DNA of 53,040 nucleotides, taken from positions 1-53,040 of the forward strand of contig JAJZRS010000020.1 of NCBI GenBank assembly GCA_021802545.1, given 5' to 3'. Source of the DNA: Pseudomonadota bacterium. Lineage in GTDB: Bacteria > Pseudomonadota > Gammaproteobacteria > Burkholderiales > JABEVD01. Position numbers and translations under genes: made by a program. The notes under the pieces were generated by a model, which worked only from the letters and a program-made list of their open reading frames with translations, did not search any database and had not been told where the DNA came from. Positions 1 to 7,277 of this stretch are shown piece by piece (positions within the stretch are counted from its first letter, which is position 1; each line of letters begins with the position of its first letter).

Positions 1-125
1 CTGCGCGCGAACAAGGGTGGGGCGACCGGGAAATCTTCGACGTGGTGGCGCAGGCGGCCAGCAACAGGGCATTCAACTACGTGCTCAGGGCGTTCAACGT
101 CGAGCACCAGGGCGCCTTCGCCTGA
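1..125 (+). CDS. Carboxymuconolactone decarboxylase / AhpD-like protein, C-terminal end (partial)
   Basis: The only frame open from the left edge to the TGA at 123-125 reads from base 3 and gives the last 40 residues of a protein. It includes the stretches REIFDVVAQAASNRAFNYVL and NVEHQGAFA. This resembles the end of peroxidase-related proteins of the carboxymuconolactone decarboxylase / AhpD fold, which are small helical proteins that often have a CxxC redox pair. The CxxC region would lie off the left edge, so activity cannot be judged. A strong hairpin starts 9 bases after the stop, so this gene probably ends its own transcript. The family call rests on a short tail and is recalled, not searched. 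Confidence 0.6.
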   Translation, partial: AREQGWGDREIFDVVAQAASNRAFNYVLRAFNVEHQGAFA

Positions 126-134
126 ATCAAGAAG

Positions 135-158
135 GGGGATGACCGCAAGGTCATCCCC
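135..158 (+). terminator. Terminator-like hairpin with a perfect 10-bp stem and GCAA loop
   Basis: GGGGATGACC at 135-144 pairs perfectly with GGTCATCCCC at 149-158 around a GCAA tetraloop, which is of the very stable GNRA type. It begins 9 bases after the stop of the carboxymuconolactone decarboxylase-like gene. No T-run follows, so it is not a textbook intrinsic terminator. It could end transcription weakly or protect the 3' end of the message. It is the clearest stem-loop I found in the window. Confidence 0.6.
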
Positions 159-314
159 GTCAATCGATCAGGCGCGCGCTCGCGCCCGGCTGTTTCGGCG
201 GCGCGTCGAGGCTGACCGCCTGCGCATCGGCGCAATGCGCGAACAGGACAAGACAGACGGAGAGAACTTGAATCACCTGTATTTCCGCAATTCCAACTGC
301 CTTTGTCGGGTATC

Positions 315-328
315 GGCACTTTTCTTGC
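315..328 (+). promoter_or_regulatory. Sigma-54 (-24/-12) promoter of the first Rieske gene
   Basis: The core reads GGCACTTTTCTTGC. The invariant GG (315-316) and GC (327-328) are exactly 10 bases apart, and the block fits the consensus TGGCAC-N5-TTGCW. Transcription would start near 340, giving a leader of about 65 bases before the ATG at 407, which has its own AAGGAAGG ribosome-binding site. The same 16-base string GGCACTTTTCTTGCTT recurs before the second Rieske gene. Sigma-54 promoters need an enhancer-binding activator, and no such gene lies in this window. Confidence 0.8.
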
Positions 329-406
329 TTTGCATGAAGGAAACGGCGCGCCTTGTTGCATTTGCTACAGACATTGCGCCAATCCCATATCTAAGGAAGG
401 AAAACC

Positions 407-736
407 ATGTTTGCAAAGGCGTGCGAGGAAAACGAGCTGAGAAAGGGCAAATACGAAGTGGCGGCGGTCAACCGAACGCTGGTTCTGATCGTCTGGCCCG
501 AAAAAGGGGAGCCGCGCGCATTCCAGGGAATGTGTCCGCATTCATACGAACCGCTGGCGGATGCTCGCTTCAACGGCAGCGTATTGACCTGCGCCCATCA
601 CGACTGGGAATTCGACGGCATTTCTGGCAATTGCATCAAGGGAAAGCCCTGCAACCTCGCCGAATACCCGCTGAAGATCGAAAACGGCGAAGTGCTGATC
701 GATACCGAGGGCGTCGCGCCGAACCGCATTGTCTGA
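407..736 (+). CDS. TmoC-like Rieske [2Fe-2S] ferredoxin 1
   Basis: This is a 109-residue soluble one-domain Rieske protein. The cluster ligands are visible as C43-x-H45 and C62-x2-H65, in CPHSYEPL and CAHHDWEFD, with the usual spacing of about 17 residues. Size and layout match the ferredoxins of toluene monooxygenase systems (TmoC type), which pass electrons from a reductase to a diiron hydroxylase. No hydroxylase or reductase gene is visible here, so its partner is unknown. The start is fixed by AAGGAAGG at 393-400. It sits behind a sigma-54 promoter and is followed after 2 bases by a small unknown gene, so the two are probably co-translated. It is a clear paralogue of the protein encoded at 1130-1444. 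Confidence 0.88.
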   Translation: MFAKACEENELRKGKYEVAAVNRTLVLIVWPEKGEPRAFQGMCPHSYEPLADARFNGSVLTCAHHDWEFDGISGNCIKGKPCNLAEYPLKIENGEVLIDTEGVAPNRIV

Positions 737-738
737 GC

Positions 739-1008
739 ATGGATGAAGGCATGAGCGCCAAGACAGCGTTCTTCGTCGCGGAAATGAACACGCACTATTT
801 CATGTTCAGGGGGGCTGGATGCAGCCGCGAGCATGCGCGCCAGGCACTTCTGAACGCCTGGCGGGCGCACCGGAGTGCGCTGCTCGGGCGCTACCCCGAG
901 CGCAGCGATTCCATCCCCGACGAGGACAGCATCGAAAAGCATTTCAGCATCCATTATCTGGAATTCGAGCAGGATGCGGGCTATCGAGACGGGCTGCGTC
1001 TGACCTGA
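739..1008 (+). CDS. Small hypothetical protein in the Rieske module
   Basis: The open frame gives 89 residues from the ATG at 739, or 85 from the ATG at 751. I do not recognise the family. It has no signal peptide or membrane segment. The middle (about residues 25-52) is Arg/Ala-rich and probably helical, and the C-terminal half is acidic with several aromatic residues. The start lies 2 bases after the stop of Rieske ferredoxin 1, which suggests translational coupling and the same sigma-54 transcript. A longer upstream reading of this frame runs through the sigma-54 promoter and the Rieske gene and is not credible. A small partner or assembly protein for the ferredoxin is possible but is only inference. 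Confidence 0.6.
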   Translation: MDEGMSAKTAFFVAEMNTHYFMFRGAGCSREHARQALLNAWRAHRSALLGRYPERSDSIPDEDSIEKHFSIHYLEFEQDAGYRDGLRLT

Positions 1009-1049
1009 GTCATCGCCATAGGACGACCGAGCGCCCGATCCGGCTTCGA

Positions 1050-1063
1050 GGCACTTTTCTTGC
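1050..1063 (+). promoter_or_regulatory. Sigma-54 (-24/-12) promoter of the second Rieske gene
   Basis: GG at 1050-1051 and GC at 1062-1063 are 10 bases apart in GGCACTTTTCTTGC, identical to the element at 315-328. Transcription would start near 1075, about 55 bases before the ATG at 1130. The surrounding bases differ from those of the first promoter, so the shared core looks conserved for function and not just left over from a recent duplication. Confidence 0.8.
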
Positions 1064-1129
1064 TTGAGTGCTCAATACTTGAAAACTGTGTCGCATAGCC
1101 GACAAACGCTGATATCCTTGAGGGGAAAA

Positions 1130-1444
1130 ATGGCCTATTCCGATGTTTGCAAGCAAAGCCTGCTTTACGAAGGCGAACTGGTACCGGCAATGGTGGACGG
1201 CAAGGAAATCGTCATCATGTGGCCCGACGGCGGCAAGCCCAAGGCCTATGAAGCCGCCTGCCCCCATGAGAAGGTTTCCTTGGCGAAGGGCGATTTCAAC
1301 GGCAGGATACTCTGCTGCATCGCCCATGGATGGGTTTTCGACGGCCATTCCGGCAAGTGCCTCCATCCTGAAGGGTGGAAAATGAAGGAATACCCCATGC
1401 GCATCGAAAACGGGATGGTTCAGGTCGATATTTCGGGAGAATGA
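1130..1444 (+). CDS. TmoC-like Rieske [2Fe-2S] ferredoxin 2
   Basis: This 104-residue Rieske protein has ligands C44-x-H46 (ACPHEKVSL) and C63-x2-H66 (CIAHGWVFD). Like its paralogue at 407-736 it should be a soluble one-electron carrier. I chose the ATG at 1130 because AGGGG lies just upstream (1121-1125) and because an upstream ATG at 1064 would overlap the sigma-54 promoter. The stop at 1442-1444 is followed one base later by the ATG of a flavin amine-oxidase-like gene, so the two are co-translated. This suggests that ferredoxin 2 exchanges electrons with that flavoprotein or serves the same pathway. The partner assignment is inferred from context. Confidence 0.88.
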   Translation: MAYSDVCKQSLLYEGELVPAMVDGKEIVIMWPDGGKPKAYEAACPHEKVSLAKGDFNGRILCCIAHGWVFDGHSGKCLHPEGWKMKEYPMRIENGMVQVDISGE

Positions 1445-1445
1445 A

Positions 1446-2966
1446 ATGCTGGATACTGCGATCGTGGGCAGCGGGCTTTGCGGCCTCTCGCTTGCCGCAA
1501 GCCTGAAAGGACGGGGAAGGGCATTCGCGCTGTATGAGGCCAGGGAAAGGCTGGGCGGCAGGGCCTATTCCGTCGATGGATTCGATCTCGGCCCGACATG
1601 GTTCTGGCCGGACATCCATCCGAGAATGAAGAGGATGGTCGAAGATCATGATCTCGCGCATTTTTCCCAGCACGATACGGGGACTGTTCAGCAGCTCTTC
1701 GATCCCGACAAGAAGCCGGAAAAGGTTCTGGCGCCGGAGGTTCACGGAGGCGCAAGGCGCATTCCGGGAGGCGTCGCCTCGCTTGTCGATGCGCTTGCGA
1801 AAGACATTCCTGAAGAGGCGATTTTCCTCGGGCGCGAGCTCATTTCGGTGAGAAACGCGGGGGATCACGTGGAGCTCGTCTTCGCATGCGGGGAAGCGAA
1901 GGAAATAGTCAAGGCGAGGCATGCCGTGCTAGCGATACCCCCCAGGATCCTGGAAGAGCGCGTGCAATTCGAGCCGGATCTTGCCGACGAGACGAGATCG
2001 GCGATGCGCAAGACGCCTACCTGGATGGCGGATCAGGCGAAAGCGGCCATTCGCTTCGAAAGCCCTTTCTGGCGCATGGCTGGAGAATCAGGAAACGCCT
2101 TCGTGAGGCACGAGCAGGCCGTCCTCGGGGAAATCTATGACGCCTGCGACGGGAACCGCGCTGCGCTGGCAGGATTCTTCGCCTTGCCCGCCGGTTTCCG
2201 CTCGGCCATAGACGAGGAAGGCATCAGGATGCTCGTGTCCAGCCAGCTCGTCCAGATTTTCGGGATCGACGCTGCGGCGGGCGAGCAGCACATCAAGGAC
2301 TGGGCCGATGACGCTCATACGTGCAGCACGCTGGATCTCGAGCCTGAAACGGGGCATCCAGCCTATGGAAACAAGGCGCTTGCCCTTCCCCTTTGGGAAG
2401 GCAGGCTCTTTCTCGGCGGCTCGGAGTCCGCGGAATACGGCGGCGGCTACATGGAAGGCGCGCTGGACGCTGCGGCAAGGATCCTCAGGGATCTTGCCGA
2501 GACGGATTTCGAAGCAGGGACGAACGACGCATGCATCGTCCGCTTCGGCAAGTCTGTTCGCGCCCTCCGGGAAGGCGCGCTTTCTCGCTATCGCCAGAAT
2601 CTTCAACGCCGTCTTGCCGCCCAGGCCAGTGAGCATCTGACCCGGAATGCGCTGATCGACACGGTGGACGCGGTCTACAGCGAAGCTTTGGCCAGAATCG
2701 ACGGGCTGCCTTTCGACGCTTCCCTCGCCGGGGTGCACCGCGGCCGTTCCGACCTCACACCGAGCGTGCTGGAGCCTTTCGACGGTTTCCTCGGCTCACT
2801 GATCGAGGAGGTCAGGGCGTTCAACATGAGCTCATGCGCGATATCGAATTTTCCTGATGAGCACGAGCTCGCAGACGATTACCTGAAGACCATCAAGGGC
2901 GACCTGGCCTCCGCTTGGAGGCGGTTCGCGATAGGCGTGAACGAATCCCTTCTGAAAAGAGCCTGA
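1446..2966 (+). CDS. FAD-dependent amine-oxidase-like protein with unusual C-terminal extension
   Basis: The 506-residue protein begins with an FAD-binding Rossmann motif, IVGSGLCGL (G8, G10, G13), then E31 and RLGGRAYS, as in the flavin monoamine oxidase / phytoene desaturase superfamily. Near residues 320-340 it has the usual second flavin-contact region, LFLGGSESAEYGGGYMEGA. The flavin part therefore ends near residue 350. The last 150 or so residues are mostly helical in character and match nothing I recognise. No signal peptide is seen, so it should be cytoplasmic. It is coupled to Rieske ferredoxin 2 (1-base gap, GGGAG ribosome-binding site inside the preceding gene) and sits behind a sigma-54 promoter. 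The substrate is unknown; oxidation of an amine or dehydrogenation of a lipid-like substrate are both possible. Confidence 0.82.
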   Translation: MLDTAIVGSGLCGLSLAASLKGRGRAFALYEARERLGGRAYSVDGFDLGPTWFWPDIHPRMKRMVEDHDLAHFSQHDTGTVQQLFDPDKKPEKVLAPEVHGGARRIPGGVASLVDALAKDIPEEAIFLGRELISVRNAGDHVELVFACGEAKEIVKARHAVLAIPPRILEERVQFEPDLADETRSAMRKTPTWMADQAKAAIRFESPFWRMAGESGNAFVRHEQAVLGEIYDACDGNRAALAGFFALPAGFRSAIDEEGIRMLVSSQLVQIFGIDAAAGEQHIKDWADDAHTCSTLDLEPETGHPAYGNKALALPLWEGRLFLGGSESAEYGGGYMEGALDAAARILRDLAETDFEAGTNDACIVRFGKSVRALREGALSRYRQNLQRRLAAQASEHLTRNALIDTVDAVYSEALARIDGLPFDASLAGVHRGRSDLTPSVLEPFDGFLGSLIEEVRAFNMSSCAISNFPDEHELADDYLKTIKGDLASAWRRFAIGVNESLLKRA

Positions 2967-2985
2967 CCATTGAGGTCATCCCGAT

Positions 2986-2999
2986 GGCGCATTTACTGC
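2986..2999 (+). promoter_or_regulatory. Probable sigma-54 promoter of the DUF302 gene
   Basis: TGGCGCATTTACTGCA has GG at 2986-2987 and GC at 2998-2999 with the required 10 bases between. It departs from consensus at TGGCgC and cTGC. Transcription would start near 3011, about 50 bases before the ATG at 3063. It is weaker than the other two elements, but spacing and position are right and it lies in the same module. Confidence 0.6.
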
Positions 3000-3062
3000 A
3001 ATTGCGACAGGGGGTATCCTTGCGTGGGGGAGTCATTTCGGACCAACAAGAAGGAAAAGACC

Positions 3063-3557
3063 ATGTATCGTTTGAGCTTCATTTTCCTGCTGGCTTTCTT
3101 CATGAGGCCGGTTTTCGCCGCTGACAATGGACTCAGCTACGTCAACATCCCTGCGCAAATCGCAAAAGTGCAGGTGCAGAACGGGGTCAGTTTCGACGAC
3201 GCGGTGGATTCGCTCAAGCTTCGCGCGAATCAGCACAATCTCAAGTTCGTCGGCGCGAGCCCGGTCTACAAGGAGATCGAGGCGCTGACCGGGAAGAAGT
3301 CCAAGCGCATCGAGATCTTCAGTTTCTGCGACGGCATCACGGCGGACAAGATGCTCAAGGCCGATCCCGAGATCGTGTCCTTCATGCCTTGCCGCGTGGC
3401 GATTCTCGAAGATGCCCAGGGCAAGCTTTGGGTCATTTCAATGATGATCGATCCCAAGATGCTCGAGGGGTTGCCTCCCGACACGCGCAAGAGCGCAGAG
3501 CGCGTGATGCATGACCTGAAGGACATGATGCTGGCTGCCAGCACGGGCGATCTCTGA
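3063..3557 (+). CDS. Secreted DUF302-family protein
   Basis: The product is 164 residues with a clear signal peptide: a hydrophobic run at about residues 4-18 and a VFA-A type cleavage site near residue 19. The mature part (IEIFSFCDGITADKML, MPCRVAILED, LWVISMM) fits the DUF302 family, small soluble proteins of unproven function often found near respiratory and sulfur-related genes. Two cysteines, in FSFCDG and MPCR, remain in the mature protein and could form a disulfide or bind a ligand. I chose the ATG at 3063 because AAGGAAAAG precedes it and the signal peptide begins there. It is the last gene of the sigma-54 module and ends 2 bases before the convergent diguanylate cyclase gene. Confidence 0.75.
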   Translation: MYRLSFIFLLAFFMRPVFAADNGLSYVNIPAQIAKVQVQNGVSFDDAVDSLKLRANQHNLKFVGASPVYKEIEALTGKKSKRIEIFSFCDGITADKMLKADPEIVSFMPCRVAILEDAQGKLWVISMMIDPKMLEGLPPDTRKSAERVMHDLKDMMLAASTGDL

Positions 3558-3559
3558 TT

Positions 3560-5134
3560 TCATCGCCCCGAAAATCCTTCTTCTGCGTAAAATTTGAAGT
3601 TGTTCCTGCCGGCCTGTTTGGCGCTGTACATGGCCAGGTCGGACAGCTTGACCAGTGGCTCGAGCTCATCGCCGTCGTCAGGAAAGACTGCGATGCCGAT
3701 GCTTCCGCTGATGCTGCACGTGAGCCCGTCCAATTTGACGGGTTCGGCGAGGGCGTCGATGATCTTCCTGGCGGCTGCCGCTGCATCTTCGCGTTGCCTG
3801 ATATCGCGCAGGATGAAGACGAATTCGTCTCCCCCCATCCTGGAGACGAAGTCCCCGCTCCTGATGTTCTTCACCAGGCGCGACGCGACTTCCCGAAGCA
3901 GCTCATCTCCCGCATCGTGGCCGTGATGATCGTTCACTTCCTTGAATCCGTCCAGGTCGAGGAAAAGCAGGGCGAGCATCTGGTTGCGCCGTTTTGCGAT
4001 GGCAATGAGATGCTTCAGGCGATCGTGGAACAGGGCGCGATTCGGAAGGCCGGTCAGGGTGTCGTGGTGCGCAAGATGCCAGATCCTTTCTTCGCTTTCC
4101 TTCTTGTGGGTGATGTCGCGCGTCACGCCGACCACGCGCACCGCCTTCCCTTCCCTGTCGAAGCTCACCGCCCTGCCGAGTCCCAGAACCCATATCATGT
4201 TGCCTGAGCGTGAAAGGATGCGGTATTCCGCGCTGTATTCGGGCGCCTTTCCTTCGACATGGTTATGCATGGCCCTGAGCACTCTTTTCCTGTCATTCGG
4301 ATGGATGAGCCGGGCCCATTCCTCGAAGGAATGCGGCCTTGCATTTTCTTCCGTATAGCCGAGCAATTTCCCCCATTGCGAGTCGAAATTCAGGCGCCCG
4401 GAAGGAATGTCGAGATCCCATGTCCCTTCGTCCGCCCCGGAAAGCGCCAGCTTGAGCCTTTCCTCGCTCTCGAACAGCCGTTTCGAAGTCCGCCTGTCCC
4501 GTTCGATCATCTTTCTGGCCTTCCTGACGATCATGACGCCCGCCAGGACATTGAATGCAACGGTAACGCTCCATAGCCACCAGACGAAGCGCATCGTATC
4601 TGCATACTTGTCTTCCGCCTCGCGGGCAAGTTTTTCCATGCTGCGCTGGTTCTCCGCTGCAATGAGTCCCAGCCGGGTCTCCAACCTGTTATAGGTTTCC
4701 GAGCCCGTCCCGAAAGACGGCCTCATTTCTTCAAGGCGGCGCCCCTGCCGAATCAGCGCGATCATTCGCATCTTCGATTCCAGCCAATCGTCGAGCAGGC
4801 GGATCATCTCCGCGCCTTGCGCACTGTCCTTGCCAAGGGCCGCGAGGATATCCGAGCGCAGCCTTTTCTCCAGAGACTGCATTTGAGCCGGGTCGCTTCC
4901 GGATTTTCCTTCCGACAGGACGAATTCGGCGATGGACTTGTGAAGGCGCAAAAGGACGGCCTGCGCATCGATCCCTGCATTGGCCCTGGAAATCGATTCG
5001 GTGTACTCGCGAGGCACTGTGGAATTGAGACGGTGCATGCTGTAGAAGACTGCGGATCCGATGGTGATCACGGACACGCAAACGAAAATCAGACTCGATC
5101 TGATCGAAAACGAGAGCTTCTTATGAATCATCAT
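3560..5134 (-). CDS. Membrane-bound PAS-GGDEF diguanylate cyclase
   Basis: The 524-residue protein should make cyclic di-GMP from GTP at the inner membrane. It has a membrane segment at about residues 12-30, a periplasmic helical region of about 150 residues and a second membrane segment at about 183-203. A PAS domain lies at about 225-345 (RDITHKK at its end), and a GGDEF domain follows from about 350. The active-site motif GGDEF is at 434-438. The product-inhibition site RxxD (RSGD, 425-428) lies the canonical five residues upstream, so feedback control is expected. There is no EAL domain. The gene stands alone, converging on the DUF302 gene with a 2-base gap. The signal sensed by the periplasmic part is unknown. 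Confidence 0.92.
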   Translation of the reverse strand: MMIHKKLSFSIRSSLIFVCVSVITIGSAVFYSMHRLNSTVPREYTESISRANAGIDAQAVLLRLHKSIAEFVLSEGKSGSDPAQMQSLEKRLRSDILAALGKDSAQGAEMIRLLDDWLESKMRMIALIRQGRRLEEMRPSFGTGSETYNRLETRLGLIAAENQRSMEKLAREAEDKYADTMRFVWWLWSVTVAFNVLAGVMIVRKARKMIERDRRTSKRLFESEERLKLALSGADEGTWDLDIPSGRLNFDSQWGKLLGYTEENARPHSFEEWARLIHPNDRKRVLRAMHNHVEGKAPEYSAEYRILSRSGNMIWVLGLGRAVSFDREGKAVRVVGVTRDITHKKESEERIWHLAHHDTLTGLPNRALFHDRLKHLIAIAKRRNQMLALLFLDLDGFKEVNDHHGHDAGDELLREVASRLVKNIRSGDFVSRMGGDEFVFILRDIRQREDAAAAARKIIDALAEPVKLDGLTCSISGSIGIAVFPDDGDELEPLVKLSDLAMYSAKQAGRNNFKFYAEEGFSGR

Positions 5135-5354
5135 GCATCTGAAATTGCGTACACGCCACTTTTTTCTGGGAGATTTGGATCGATGCGGCGCATCATGCTC
5201 GAGATTCCAATCCTACTCCCCTCGAACGCCAAAACCAATACCGATGGATGCGGAAGCGTTCAGGAGGTCATGGAAAATTGAAGCTGCAGGCTTTATGCGC
5301 GATTTTCACGGCGAAAGGAAGCGCGGCTCGGCGCCTTCGCTGATCTGGCAGGAA

Positions 5355-6242
5355 TCAGAGCCAGGCTGCTCCCCTGACCCCGCTCGAGTCGCCGTGATGG
5401 TGTTTCACGAGTTGCGTGTCCACCCTGTCGGAGAAGACCCAGTTTCCCCATATTGCGGGAACATTGGCGTAGAGCCTTTCGATGTTGGAAAGGCCGCCGC
5501 CCAGGACGATGACGTCCGGGTCGAGGATGTTGATGACGTGCGCGAGGGATTTGGCCAGGCGGCGCTCGTAATTTTTCATGCTGGCTTCGCAGCCCTCGTC
5601 GCCTGTTTCGGCGCGCGCCGCAATTTCTTCCGGGGGCAGGGAATCGCCGAATTCCTTGAGGTGCCAGGCGCTCATTCCCGGGCCCGACAGGAAGGTCTCG
5701 ATGCATCCGTTTTTTCCGCAATAGCAGGGCAAGCCGGGCAGATCCGAGCTGCCGGGCCAGGGAAGCGGATTGTGCCCCCATTCGCCGGAAATGCCGTTGA
5801 CGCCGGTCAGGGCGCGGCCGTTGACGACGATGCCGGCGCCCGTTCCCGTGCCGATGATGGCGCCGAAGACGATATCGTATCCTGATGCGGCCCCATCGAT
5901 CGCTTCCGACAGCGCAAAACAGTTCGCGTCGTTGGCGATTTTCACCTCCCTGTCGAGATGCGCCTCGAGGTCCTTGAGAATAGGCCTTCCGTTGAGGCAG
6001 GTCGAATTGGAATTCTTGAGCAGGCCGGTCGCCTTGGAGAGCGCGCCGGGGGTGCCTATGCCGACCGAGGAGGCCATGCCGAACTTCGATTCTGCGTCGC
6101 TGACGAGCTTCGTGATGGTCAGGAGCGTTGCAGCGTAGTTGCCCGAAGGCGTGGGCATTCTTTTCCTGAACACCTCATGCCCTTCGCTGTCCAGGGCGAC
6201 GATCTCGATCTTGGTCCCGCCTAGGTCTATCCCCAGCCTCAT
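5355..6242 (-). CDS. ROK-family sugar kinase (fructokinase/mannokinase-like)
   Basis: This 295-residue protein is probably a cytoplasmic ATP-dependent hexose kinase. It has the phosphate-binding motif DLGGTK (6-11), GIGTPG (61-66), and the catalytic aspartate in NDAN (D105). It also has GTGTGAG (131-137) and a ROK zinc site made by H157 in GEWGH plus C173, C175 and C180 in CYCGKNGCIE. There is no N-terminal DNA-binding domain, so it is a kinase and not a ROK repressor. The full zinc site and length fit the Mak-type fructokinase/mannokinase group, but glucose or N-acetylated sugars cannot be excluded. It lies 3 bases downstream of the O-methyltransferase gene in the same minus-strand operon. 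The 220 bases upstream of 5355 hold no gene I can support. Confidence 0.88.
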   Translation of the reverse strand: MRLGIDLGGTKIEIVALDSEGHEVFRKRMPTPSGNYAATLLTITKLVSDAESKFGMASSVGIGTPGALSKATGLLKNSNSTCLNGRPILKDLEAHLDREVKIANDANCFALSEAIDGAASGYDIVFGAIIGTGTGAGIVVNGRALTGVNGISGEWGHNPLPWPGSSDLPGLPCYCGKNGCIETFLSGPGMSAWHLKEFGDSLPPEEIAARAETGDEGCEASMKNYERRLAKSLAHVINILDPDVIVLGGGLSNIERLYANVPAIWGNWVFSDRVDTQLVKHHHGDSSGVRGAAWL

Positions 6243-6245
6243 GAC

Positions 6246-7259
6246 CTATTTGACGGCGACGACCATCGAATCCGGTCCGACGAGATGCACCACCTGCGTT
6301 TCCTTGAATCCGGCTTCCTTCATCCAGGAGGAGCAGTCTGCGCCAGTGAAATCGAAACCTCCCGGCGTTTCGATGAGCATGTTGAGGCTCATCAGCAGGC
6401 CGAATGCATTCTCCGATCTGCCGTCGTCGATGAGCGCTTCATAGACGATGAAGGCGCCGCCTTCGGGAAGCGCTTCATAGGCTTTCCTGACCAGCATCTT
6501 CTTCGTGGGCAGGTCCCAGTCGTGCAGGATGTGCCCCATCAGGATCACGTCGGCCTTCGGAAGGTCTTCCTTGAAGAAGTCGCCGGCCTGGAAGGAAAGC
6601 CTGCCTGATGTGCCCATGGCTTCAGAATATTCCTCGAAAATCGGCGCGACCTCGGGAAGGTCGAACCCGATGCCTGAAAGATGAGGGTTGGCCAGGGAAA
6701 TCTGGACGGCAAGGTCCCCCTGCGCTGTGCCCACATCGACGAAATTGCTGTAATCCTTCCAGGAAAATTTGCCTGCGATCGCCATGTTCGCGCCGCGGCT
6801 TGCGCCGGTCATGGCCGAAAGGAACTGCTTCAGTCTGGCCGGGTCAGCGTAAAGCGTTTCAAAGACGCCTTCTCCGCCATGCTTCGTTTCGTTCTGGGGA
6901 AGTCCTGTCCTGAGCCCTTCGGTGAGGTTGCCCCAATGCCCGTAAAGGCGGTGATTGGCCATCTCGAGTATGCCTCCGACGTAGGAGGGCTTCCTTTTGT
7001 CGAGGAAGAGGGCAGTTTCGGGGGTGTTGGAATAGGCCGACCCGATTCGGTCGAGGAAACCGAGCGCGACCAGCGCATCCAGAAAATCCCTGGCCGAGCG
7101 GGGGTGGAGCCCCATCCTGCCGCTCAAGGATGAGAATTCCTCAGGTCCTTTCGAGAGCTCGGTGAACAGCCCCATTTCGATGGCGCTTAGAAGCGTCTTG
7201 GAAGCCCAGAAGGCCATGCCGGTCTGCAATATCTTTCCCGGATTGATCGGGCCGCTCAT
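6246..7259 (-). CDS. SAM-dependent O-methyltransferase (plant COMT-like two-domain type)
   Basis: The 337-residue protein has an N-terminal winged-helix dimerisation domain (about 10-90) and a C-terminal class I methyltransferase domain. The SAM-binding loop is VDVGTAQGD (174-182) and the characteristic HILHDWDL is at 243-250. In O-methyltransferases of this type the histidine of HDW acts as general base for hydroxyl methylation. Bacterial members modify polyketides, carotenoids, aromatics or quinone-like compounds. No biosynthetic neighbour shows the substrate. It is preceded by two small genes and followed closely by the ROK kinase gene, so these are probably one transcript with unrelated or unknown shared purpose. 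Confidence 0.85.
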   Translation of the reverse strand: MSGPINPGKILQTGMAFWASKTLLSAIEMGLFTELSKGPEEFSSLSGRMGLHPRSARDFLDALVALGFLDRIGSAYSNTPETALFLDKRKPSYVGGILEMANHRLYGHWGNLTEGLRTGLPQNETKHGGEGVFETLYADPARLKQFLSAMTGASRGANMAIAGKFSWKDYSNFVDVGTAQGDLAVQISLANPHLSGIGFDLPEVAPIFEEYSEAMGTSGRLSFQAGDFFKEDLPKADVILMGHILHDWDLPTKKMLVRKAYEALPEGGAFIVYEALIDDGRSENAFGLLMSLNMLIETPGGFDFTGADCSSWMKEAGFKETQVVHLVGPDSMVVAVK

Positions 7260-7277
7260 GCTTTTCTCCTTGGCTGT

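Noticed and set aside
139-738. Upstream part of a 289-codon open frame that ends at 1008
   Set aside because: It would run through the terminator-like hairpin, the sigma-54 promoter and the first Rieske gene. Only its end (739-1008) is kept as a small gene, because that part starts 2 bases after the Rieske stop.
5135-5354. Possible small gene in the gap between the diguanylate cyclase and the ROK kinase
   Set aside because: Short frames exist on both strands, but none has a ribosome-binding site or recognisable sequence. I see nothing firm in this 220-base stretch.
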